From contig JAHEXY010000001.1 in NCBI GenBank assembly GCA_023251875.1, positions 496,001 through 560,000 on the forward strand: DNA of 64,000 bases, in the 5' to 3' direction. The stretch is from Bacteroidota bacterium (GTDB lineage Bacteria > Bacteroidota > Bacteroidia > JAHEXY01). The position numbers were made by a program, and so were the translations under genes. This document shows, piece after piece, positions 51,813 through 61,600 of the stretch. The first letter of the stretch is position 1. Each line of letters starts with the position of its first letter. The notes under the pieces are model-generated. The model was given only the letters and a program-made list of their open reading frames with translations. It did not search any database and had not been told where the DNA came from.

Positions 51813-52118
51813 TTAGAAATTAATTTTTAGGTGTTCTATTGTTTTTCCTCCTATTATATGTTGTTCAATAATTTCAGAAACATGATTCAGTTGCACATTT
51901 CCGTAATAAATTCCTTCCGGATAAATTACTAAGCTAGGGCCAAAATCACAAGCGTCAAGACATCCGGCACGTTGCGCACGAATTTCAACATTTAAACCTT
52001 TATCTTTTAATTCTTTTTTAAATGCAGCTACTAGGGCAAGGCCATGTTCTTGTCCACAACATCTTTTGCCATTGTCTCTTTGATTGGTGCAAATAAAAAT
52101 ATGTTTTTTGAAACGCAT
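51813..52118 (-). CDS. (2Fe-2S) ferredoxin, thioredoxin-like type
   Basis: A 101-residue soluble protein of the thioredoxin-like [2Fe-2S] family. Cluster ligands are Cys10 in HIFICTNQR, a Cys at 20 or 21 in GKRCCGQEHG, and two Cys in RAGCLDACDFGPSLVIYPEG. Probably an electron carrier. The tight spacing (17 bases) to the acyl-CoA dehydrogenase suggests co-transcription and a possible redox link, although such dehydrogenases usually pass electrons to ETF. Confidence 0.88.
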   Translation of the reverse strand: MRFKKHIFICTNQRDNGKRCCGQEHGLALVAAFKKELKDKGLNVEIRAQRAGCLDACDFGPSLVIYPEGIYYGNVQLNHVSEIIEQHIIGGKTIEHLKINF

Positions 52119-52152
52119 TAGTTAGTTAGTTGTTGGTTATTTTGTTAGTAAA

Positions 52153-53553
52153 TTATTCCTTTACAAATATTCTTATTCCAAAATATTCACCTTGGCATTC
52201 GTTTATCCAATAATTGGATTGTGTTGTTAAATCTAACACAAAAAGAGTGTTTGGTTTATTCTTTATAGAACTTAACCCAACCTCATCTTTATTATTGGCT
52301 TTAGCTTCTTTTATGGCTAGGTATCGGTGTTCCATTTCCTGATTAAATTTATAAGCAGTTTGATTGAATATATCTAATAAAGCACTATATCCATTTTTTG
52401 TAACTATTAATGACAATACAATTAGCAAAGTAAAAAAAGTTTTATATGGCTTATCAATTTTAAATGATAATTGGTCTCTTTTATTTAAATAATTAACCCA
52501 ACATGAAAGATTAACAATCCATGCAAGGATAAAGAAAAAATATGCAGTATTAATTGTCCTATGTTGGCCAAGTATATTTGTTGACCAATATGGAGGAAAT
52601 ACACAAAGAAATATAATACCAATTAATAGTAAAGAAGATTCAATTGGCGACAAGAAAAAAGAATTCCCTACTAATGGAATTTCATCAGATAGTTTTTTAA
52701 TGACCGGAATTAGAATAACAGATCCAAGTATAAAAGGGATATTGGATATCCATTCAAAAAAGAAACGAATAATCTGAAATAAAGTATAAACCAATGAATG
52801 AAGAAAGTTATATTTATCATGAAAGCAAGAAGCGCGAACTAAGTTGCCTGGCGCAAAAACTGCAATAAAAGCTGCAATAACAGAAATGAACATTAAAATC
52901 AACCAAGTTTTTTTGTTATCTAAATTAAACCGGTAACTTTTAATAGTAGCAATAATATGTAATGCTATAATTAAAAGTAAGATAGCTTCATTAAATCCAA
53001 TAATTACAATAAGTAAGATTGAAAGCAGAATAAAGTGAGAATAACTGTTCAAAATAAATTTACGTTTGAAGTAGTTGATTAATAAAGTCAAATAAAACAA
53101 AAAAAGGATAGTTGGCAGCGTATAATCCACCGCTGCTGTATACCAATATATACCTTCAGCTATTGATGGCATTTGAAACAGTAAAAATAATGTGGAAAAT
53201 AAGCTTGCATTTATTTTATGTATAAAAGAAACCGTTTGATTAAAAAATGAATGATATAAAAATAAAAAACCTATGATAGTTGAGAATATTAATACTTGCG
53301 GAATTGCTTGATAAATAAATAAATTATTCCAAACCATAGGATTTAGTAATTCGAAAAGATTGGTAGTATATCTCCCACTCCATTTAAAATACGAATCAAT
53401 ATAGACAGATAAATGATCAGGCTTGGCGCCTTGTAAACTACAACAATAATCATCAGCTATTGGATGTGTAAAATTGGAAAGGTACATATATGGCAATATT
53501 CCTAAAATGAGCCCACATAATATTAAATAATTTATAGGGATATTTTTACGCAT
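52153..53553 (-). CDS. Polytopic membrane protein, DUF6056-like
   Basis: A 466-residue protein with about ten transmembrane segments. The first periplasmic loop carries a conserved-looking acidic stretch, HPIADDYCCSLQG, and FKWSGRYTTNLFELLNPM. This arrangement resembles DUF6056-type membrane proteins, possibly GT-C-like glycosyltransferases using a DD motif; I hold that loosely. The C-terminal 45 residues are soluble. It lies 34 bases upstream of the ferredoxin on the same strand. Confidence 0.7.
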   Translation of the reverse strand: MRKNIPINYLILCGLILGILPYMYLSNFTHPIADDYCCSLQGAKPDHLSVYIDSYFKWSGRYTTNLFELLNPMVWNNLFIYQAIPQVLIFSTIIGFLFLYHSFFNQTVSFIHKINASLFSTLFLLFQMPSIAEGIYWYTAAVDYTLPTILFLFYLTLLINYFKRKFILNSYSHFILLSILLIVIIGFNEAILLLIIALHIIATIKSYRFNLDNKKTWLILMFISVIAAFIAVFAPGNLVRASCFHDKYNFLHSLVYTLFQIIRFFFEWISNIPFILGSVILIPVIKKLSDEIPLVGNSFFLSPIESSLLLIGIIFLCVFPPYWSTNILGQHRTINTAYFFFILAWIVNLSCWVNYLNKRDQLSFKIDKPYKTFFTLLIVLSLIVTKNGYSALLDIFNQTAYKFNQEMEHRYLAIKEAKANNKDEVGLSSIKNKPNTLFVLDLTTQSNYWINECQGEYFGIRIFVKE

Positions 53554-53633
53554 AAATAATTACCAATTTATTCTATGGAGAAGCAATAAATATCCTCCTA
53601 ACTTATATAAATTCTATTCTGTTAAATGAAAAA

Positions 53634-54608
53634 TTATGATTTTCGATTCAATAAATTCTCTGCAAGGGAAATAATAATTTGCAATTTATCTCTAGTAACA
53701 GAAATTCCATTTAAACTTTCAATTGCTTTTTGATTGTAATATTGAATTTGTTTTTGAATTTCAGTTTCAATATTTAATTCATTATAGCAATCAATAACAG
53801 TATCTACTTTTTCTGTTGCTGTTATGTTATTATCATACATTACAGCACTGAGTTTTGTTTTTATCTCACTACTTGCCAATTCTTGTGCTTTGAGTAATAA
53901 ATATGTTTTTTTATTGGCAATAATATCTCCTCCTTTTTGTTTTCCAAATTCATTTTCGTTTCCAAAAGCATCTAACCAATCATCTTGTAATTGAAATGCA
54001 ATTCCCATATTTAAACCAAATGCATATAATTTTTCAGCATCGTCATTTGATGCATTTCCAATAATAGCTCCTAATTTAAGGCTAGCAGCAAGTAATACTG
54101 CTGTTTTTAATTCAATCATTTTAATATATTCATCAATACTAACGTCATTTCTATTTTCAAAATTCATATCGTATTGCTGACCTTCACATACCTGAACAGC
54201 AGCTTTATTAAATGTTGCCAATATTGCTACTAAATTTTTACTTGGTGTTTTAGATAAATAATCATAAGCTTTTACAAGCATTACATCTCCAGAAAGTATG
54301 GCAATATTGGTATTCCACTTTTTGTAAACTGTGGGTTTATTACGTCTCAATGGGGCTTGATCCATAATATCATCATGCAGTAATGTGAAATTATGAAATA
54401 CTTCAATGGCTAACGCAGCATCTAAAGCGTCTTTTACTTCATGCCCATATAAATTCCTGGCCATTAAAAGCAATAAAGGCCTTAAGCGTTTACCGCCTAG
54501 GGCCAAAGTATATTCAATGGGTTGATATAATTCGCGTGGTTGCGCGTTAAATGATTGCTCTTTTAAATGAGCATTAAAAATTTCTTGAAGTGTTTTAACA
54601 TCATGCAT
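53634..54608 (-). CDS. Polyprenyl synthetase (geranyl/farnesyl/geranylgeranyl diphosphate synthase type)
   Basis: A 324-residue trans-prenyltransferase. The first Asp-rich motif is LLHDDIMDQAPLRRNKPT (DDIMD, allylic substrate binding) and the second is FQLQDDWLDAFG (DDWLD). GGKRLRPLLL is the usual N-terminal substrate site. It makes isoprenoid diphosphates for quinones and lipid carriers; product length cannot be assigned with confidence. It lies 12 bases downstream of the epimerase gene. Confidence 0.92.
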   Translation of the reverse strand: MHDVKTLQEIFNAHLKEQSFNAQPRELYQPIEYTLALGGKRLRPLLLLMARNLYGHEVKDALDAALAIEVFHNFTLLHDDIMDQAPLRRNKPTVYKKWNTNIAILSGDVMLVKAYDYLSKTPSKNLVAILATFNKAAVQVCEGQQYDMNFENRNDVSIDEYIKMIELKTAVLLAASLKLGAIIGNASNDDAEKLYAFGLNMGIAFQLQDDWLDAFGNENEFGKQKGGDIIANKKTYLLLKAQELASSEIKTKLSAVMYDNNITATEKVDTVIDCYNELNIETEIQKQIQYYNQKAIESLNGISVTRDKLQIIISLAENLLNRKS

Positions 54609-54620
54609 TCAAACAAAAAA

Positions 54621-55565
54621 CTAAACATACATTAAAAAATGAGCTTTATCTATTACTTGCGTAATGCCTTCTTCCAATGAAACCAAATCTCTATTTAAAA
54701 GCTGCATCATTTTGCTATTATCAGGTTTTCGTCTTGTCATGTCTCCTTCTTTAAGCGGAGGTAAATGAACAATTTTAGATCTAGAGCCGGTAATATTAAT
54801 TATGGTTTGAGCTAATTCAAGAATGGTTATTTCATTATCTCCACCCACATTCATTACATCATTAATTATTTTATTATTATAAAATGCATTTAAGCAAGCT
54901 TCAACATTATCATCAACCAAACAAAATGTTCTTGTTTGTTCTCCATTTCCATAAACAGGAATATCTTCATTTCGTAATGCTGCAGAAATAAATTTCGACA
55001 TCACAAAATCTTTACTTTGTTTTGGGCCGTATGTATTAAAGAAACGGAAAATGGTATAATCAATGCCATATTCTTGTTTATATGAACGCATAAATGCTTC
55101 CCCCACATTTTTAACAATTGCATAAGGAAGTCGAGAATTTAATGGAGTAGTTTTCTCGTTCATGGGTACTTCAACCGGTTCTCCATATATTTCAGAAGAG
55201 GAAGAAAATAAAACTCTTTTTACGCCAATATTTTTAGAAGTTTCCAAAATATTTTTGATGCCGTCTATATCGTGTAACACATCGATGGGTTGATCCTGTG
55301 TACGCTGAACGCCAACCATAGCTGCATAATGAAAAACGTAATCAAACTTAAAGGAAAGCATTACTTCTGATATTTCACGATACTCATTTACATCGCCCTT
55401 AATAAATTCCCAATTATCTCTTGGTAATTGAGGTAATTTAGATACATGCCCTGTTGATAGATCATCAACAATCACAACATAGTTTTTTTTGTCTGCAATT
55501 AGCTTTTCAGCGATAGCACTGCCAACGAAGCCGGCACCACCTGTAATTAAAATTTTTCGCACCAT
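54621..55565 (-). CDS. NAD-dependent nucleotide-sugar epimerase/dehydratase
   Basis: A 314-residue extended SDR. The NAD motif is ITGGAGFVGSAIAEKL (about 7-22), FHYAAMVGVQRTQ is the usual next segment, the catalytic Ser cluster is LFSSSSEIYGE, and the active-site Y and K are in LPYAIVKNVGE. NTYGPKQ and VGGDNEIT continue the family pattern. Likely acts on a UDP- or dTDP-sugar for surface glycans. It shares an operon-like stretch with the polyprenyl synthetase. Confidence 0.9.
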   Translation of the reverse strand: MVRKILITGGAGFVGSAIAEKLIADKKNYVVIVDDLSTGHVSKLPQLPRDNWEFIKGDVNEYREISEVMLSFKFDYVFHYAAMVGVQRTQDQPIDVLHDIDGIKNILETSKNIGVKRVLFSSSSEIYGEPVEVPMNEKTTPLNSRLPYAIVKNVGEAFMRSYKQEYGIDYTIFRFFNTYGPKQSKDFVMSKFISAALRNEDIPVYGNGEQTRTFCLVDDNVEACLNAFYNNKIINDVMNVGGDNEITILELAQTIINITGSRSKIVHLPPLKEGDMTRRKPDNSKMMQLLNRDLVSLEEGITQVIDKAHFLMYV

Positions 55566-55626
55566 GAGGGGTTTGTTTTAAATTGTTTTGCAAAAATACG
55601 TTAAAAAATTGAAATAGGATTGTTAT

Positions 55627-58600
55627 TTACTTCTCATCTTTAATTATCATGATCCATTTCGACCATTCTGTGTCCTTATATTTTACTATATAATAATATA
55701 CATTTGATTCTACATTTGAAGCATCCCAGTCGTTTCTGTAGTTTGCTGCTTCAAATACTTCTTTGCCCCATTTGTTAAAAATGATTATTTGGGCTAATCC
55801 CGGCTCAATACCACCAATTATTAGATAATCATTTTGTCCTGGCGATCCCGGATAAGGTGTCATTACAGTTGGAAAACTCATAGGTTCAATTGTAAGTAAC
55901 ATGAAGTCGAAAGTTGTAGTACAATTACTAGTAGAAGTTAAGGTAATGGTAATAGATGCTTGGTTATAATCATCTTGACTTGGAATATACTTAGCATTTA
56001 AATCGCTATCATTTGGAGAAAATACTCCAGTGCCACTACTGGTCCATTTTCCACTTCCTCCTCCTGCAATTTTTCCATGAAGTTGTGCTGTTGCTCCAAT
56101 AGAAATAGCTTGATCAGCACCGGCATTAACTGATTCTTGCCCCATAATAGTTATTAAAACTGTATCAGTTAAATTATAACAAGCATCGGTAGAGGTAAGG
56201 CTAAACCAAAGCGTATCTCCTTTTGATTCATTGGTTGTAGGCGTATATGATGTACTCAAGCTAGTATTATCCGGACTAAAAGTTCCGGCTCCATTTGTTG
56301 TCCATTTTACCTGCGTAGCATTTTGTACCGTACCACTTAATATTACTTTTTCTCCTGAACAAAATAAAGTATCAAGTCCTGCATTCGGTATTCCCGGTGG
56401 TATTACTTTTACAAGGCTACTATCTGTAATGGTGCAACCTGCCGTAATTACGGATAAAATATATAAAGTTGTATCCGTTGGAGAAACTTCAACGGTTGCT
56501 AGATTAGGTAAAGTAATATCATTCCATTGGTAAGTTACCGAACTGCTTGTATTTACTGTAGCTGTAATGGTAAGCGTATCTGCAAAACAAATACTGGTAT
56601 CACTAGGATCAATACTTACATCAGGCTTGTCAATTACAACTAATTTTTTAGTTGCAGATGCCGCAGGACAAGGAGCATTGGTTACAGACACTGATAAAAA
56701 TATATTACCCAATTCAGTAGCTCCGGGTGTATAGGTTGAATCTAAAGTATTAAAACTTCCTGTACCTGTTGTAAGCCATTTAATAGTACCGTTACCAACA
56801 GAATCATTAATTGAAATTGTGGTGCCTTGACAAGCCGTATCTTGACTTAAACTAGTAATAAAAGCATAAGGTTTTGCTTTTACCACCAGAATTACTGAAT
56901 CAACAGCGGGCGTACAAGCTGCAGAACCGGTTGCTGTATAATAGAGCGTAATATTTCCACTTGCTCCTGAAATATAGGTTGTTGATGAATCGGTTGTATT
57001 TCCAAAAGTACCCAATCCATTGCTATCCGTCCAAATATTGCCATTAATATCATTGGTAGATGTAGCCACTACATTTATTGTAACACCTTCGCAAACAGGA
57101 TTAGGTGTAACAGAAAGTATTTTAGATGTTGGCGCAGGAGAAACTTGAAGAATTGTTGTATCAGTATCAGCCGGACAAGAAGTATTGTAAACTATCATTG
57201 TTAAAGTAATAAAACCTACATCTTTTGTATTAGGTGTATAAGTAGGATTGGTTAATGTTGAATCATCAAAAGTGCCAAATCCGGAAGTTGACCATTTTAC
57301 GTTTCCAAAAGCTGCAGTAGCATTATTTAATGTTAGAGGTGTATTTTCACATATAGGAGGGTAGTTTGATCCTGCAACAGCAACAGGAAGGCCCTCAACT
57401 ACTAATTTCACAGTATCTTTTGCAGGTGCGCATGAAGCTGATCCCGTTACAGTAAAATAAATATTGATGTTACCAACATTAGGTGGATAATATAAAGTGG
57501 TATTAGATGTTGGCGCTGTAAACGTACCTCCTGCATTACCATCCGTCCATTTTACTCCATTTAATGCATTAAGAGATGAACCATATAAAGTAACGTAGTC
57601 ATTTAAACAAACCGTATCAGTCGAAATACTATCAATGGTAGCTACAGGAGCAGGATCAATTGTAAGTAATGAAGTATCTTCATCTAAAGGACAGGGAGCA
57701 TTGGTTACTGTAATTGTAAACCAAATGGTAGAACCTACATCATTTGTTCCATGAAAATAACTTGGTTTCACTAAAGTTGAATCATCAAAAACTCCATCTC
57801 CATTATTGGCCCAAATGATAGCTCCATTAATGGCAGTAGCATCAGAGAATATTTTTACGTCACCTTCACAAATGGTATCGTTAACTCCGGCATTAGCGGT
57901 AGGAATTCCTCTAATATCCATTTGTAGAGTATCTTTTCCAGGGCTACACACACCTAATGTACCGGTAACCGTCATGTAAATATTTTTAATACCCACATCA
58001 GCAATTGCTGAAATATAATAAGGCATTGAAGAGGTATTATTGTTTAATAAACCTACGCCATTAGTAGTCCATAAAATAGTACCATAAGAAGCTGTTCCTG
58101 CTAAATGAACGGTATCGCCACTACAAACAGGATTGGGATATGCCGTATCAATAACAGCTATAGGCTGATGTTCAACAGCAACATGGGTCACACTTACTGC
58201 ATCAGGGCAAGGGCTATTACTAACCGTTAAAGTAAGAGAAATTGTATTTCCCGGATCGGAATTTCCGGGTGTGTAAATTGGATTTTGAATTGAACTATCA
58301 CTAAATATTCCATTGCCTGATGTTGTCCAAATAATGGATCCATTAGTAGTTACAGCATCTGATAAATTAGCTGCTCCGCTTTCACAAATAGATTGATCGG
58401 TACCCGCATTTGCTGTTGGTCTTTTGTTCACTATAATACAAATGGTGTCTTTATTACTACATCCGGTTGTAGTATCTGTTCCTGTTAAAACATAACATGT
58501 TGAAGAATTTGGAGAAACAGTAATAGTATCAAGCGTACCCAGCGAAATACCCGGACTTGTTATTTTTGCCCAATCGTAAGAACCAGTGCCTGATGCAAAT

Positions 58601-61600
58601 AAAGAAACATTATCACTTTGGCAACTTGTATCTACGCTTGAACTTGCAACAACAATTGGCAATGCTCTTGATACTTCATTGTGACAAGCTGTATCGGTAC
58701 AGCCTGTACTATTATCTGTAAGTGTAACACAAAAAGTAGTATTTGCGGTAACTATAGGGCTTGCAATTTGTGTTGTTGTTGCATTTATATCATCCCATAA
58801 ATAACTGAATGGTCCATTTCCTGTAGGATTAGCAATAAGCGTTACAGGATCTCCATAACAAATAGTATCGTCAGAAGCGGTAATGGTAACGGAAGGATGA
58901 GCATAAACCGTTACTGTAAAAGTATCGTAATTTAAACAGCTTAATTGATTTACTTTTAGATAATAGGTAAAAGTTCCAATACTTGCATGAACAATGGTTG
59001 CCGATTGAGTATTACTAACTAGAGAATCTTGTGGTAATGCATACCATTCATAAATGGCACCTACACCTGCATTAGTAGCCGTTAGCGTTAAAGTATCATT
59101 TAAACATGAAGTTGTATTTCCTCCTGAATTGGCAACCGGCAATGGAATTACATTTACTACTACAGTATCTGCTGCAATACAATTTCCGGTGATTCCTGTT
59201 AGCACTACATTATTAATACCAGATGGTAAGCCAGGGCATACTTGCACTGTACTGATTGTATCTCCAATAGTAGAATCTCCTGTTGACCAATAAAAATTAA
59301 ATGCTCCTTGCGCACTTAAACTTAAAGAGTCGTTTTCACAAATTGTTATGGGACCAACTGGATCAAATACCAAATATACGCTATCAGAAATCATCACTCC
59401 TTTTGTTACAGTATCAACACAAGTTGTAAAGGCATCTGTTACTTCAATCTGAAAAGTATGAAACCCCGGAGGGCAAGCATCAAAATTTAAGGCTTGGCTT
59501 GATACGTTTCCAATAGTATTTGGAGAAATACAGGCAGGCACATTAAACCAATTGTAGGTACTCCCTACGCTTGCACCCAATATATCCATCACTAAATTAA
59601 GAGGGGGATCATTGGAACAAAATGAGTTGGGAGTAGCTATTAATGTTGGAGAGGGATATGCGGTTACTGATTTTGTAATGGTAGTATCACAACCATTAGG
59701 GCCCGTTAATGTAATACTGAAATCTGTAGCTTGGGTAATAGTGGCCGTTGTTACCAATTGAGAACTATCAGCAATAGTTGCAGGCGGATTGGCTGTCCAT
59801 ATAATGCTAACAGCAGAGTCCACTGTTGCGGTTAAGGTAATGAATGTAGCTACTCCCATACAAAATTGAGATGGAGAGGCACTGGCTGTTGCATTAGGTT
59901 TAGGTTTTATGCTTACCGTATTGGTATCAACACTGGTACAACCACTAAAAGGATTGGTAACAATAATTTCAAAAGTATCAGCTTGGCAAACAACTGCAGG
60001 AGTACTTTGATTTGTTGGGCTGGTAATAGATGCATTTCCACTATAGCTGATCCATAAATAATCAAGGGCAGGATCGCTTGCAGAACCATCAAGTGTTACT
60101 GGATCGCATCCACATTTTGCACCAATAGGGGCTGCATCTGCAACAGGAAACCCATATACAGGAATAGTATAGGTAAATTGTTTGTCACAACCGGTAGCAT
60201 TTTTCGACATAACTAATGTATAGATAGTAGTTGCTAATGGTGTAACATCTATCGTAGGAGAAGTGCTTTCTGCAATTGATAATGTTGGATCAAGCGGAAA
60301 TGCTGTCCAAGAATAAGTATCAGCTCCACTGGCTGTAAATACAGTATTTTCTCCAATACAAAGCGTATCGTCACTTATTGAAATAGTTACACCTGAGAAA
60401 GGAATAATATTCACTCTTACCGTGTCATTATTGGTACAGCCATTGGCTGCTGTTGCTACAACATAATAATCAGTAGTGTCAGAAACAATTGTGTTTACAA
60501 TAGAATCACTACTAATGGATGAATCATTTGGTGCAGTATACCATTGATAAGATAAGCCTCCACTTGCTACTAATGTTGCATTATCGTCTTCGCAAACAGT
60601 TGTGTCATTTCCGGCATTTGGAGTAGGTAATGGGAGCGTAGTTATTGTTTTACATGTAATGTTATAGCAACCTTCAGCATCGGTACCTTTTGCACAATAC
60701 TGTGTAGTAACAAGGGGATTTACATTTATGGTTGTAGCATTTTCTTGACCTGTAAGTGTAGCATCTGCAGGTGTTGCCGTCCATAAATAGCCTACAGCCC
60801 CGGCAGCAGTTAGTGTAACTAAAGATGCTGAGCAAATAGTATTACTTGATACATTAACAGTAACTGTAGGCCCCGGTTTTACATTTAAAGTATAAGTATG
60901 TTGAATGGTACAAGCACCTGTTGAACCATTTAAAGTATAAGTTGTAGTTGTAGTTGGAGAAACATTAACAATTGAATCGGTTTGTTGGGGTACAAGTGTG
61001 GCATCTGCAGGATTAGCCGTCCATAAATAAGAAATTGTTCCTGTAGCAGAAATTGTAATAGTATCATGAATACACATAGTGTCTTGTTCAATAGATGAAG
61101 CAAGATTTGGAATATCATCAACAATAATATTAATAGTATCTCTATTAATGCAACCGTTAACTCCGGTTACTTTTACATAATAAATTTTATTTGTTAGTAA
61201 TGTTTTTACCAATATTTGGCTAACAGATATTAAAGAATCTTGTGGTAATTGATACCATTCATAGGAGCCCCCTCCTGTAGCATTTAATACCATTACTGTT
61301 CCTTGGCAAATTTCTGTATCAGGCCCTAGATTTAAAACAGGGAGAGGTAATACGGTAACCTTAACTGATTTTGTTGCAGTACAACTTCCGGCACTACCTA
61401 CTACAGTATAGGTTGTAGTTGCAGATGGAAATACATCTAAGGTGTCATATGTTGTTTGTCCGGCAAGTGAGGCATCTAAAGGCAAGGCTGTCCAACTATA
61501 AGTTGCAGCTCCGCTAATGGTAAGTTCTATTGTATCTTTTTGGCAAATGGTGGCATCATTACTTATAATCAAATTAAGTATACTTGGAAAAACAGTAAAA

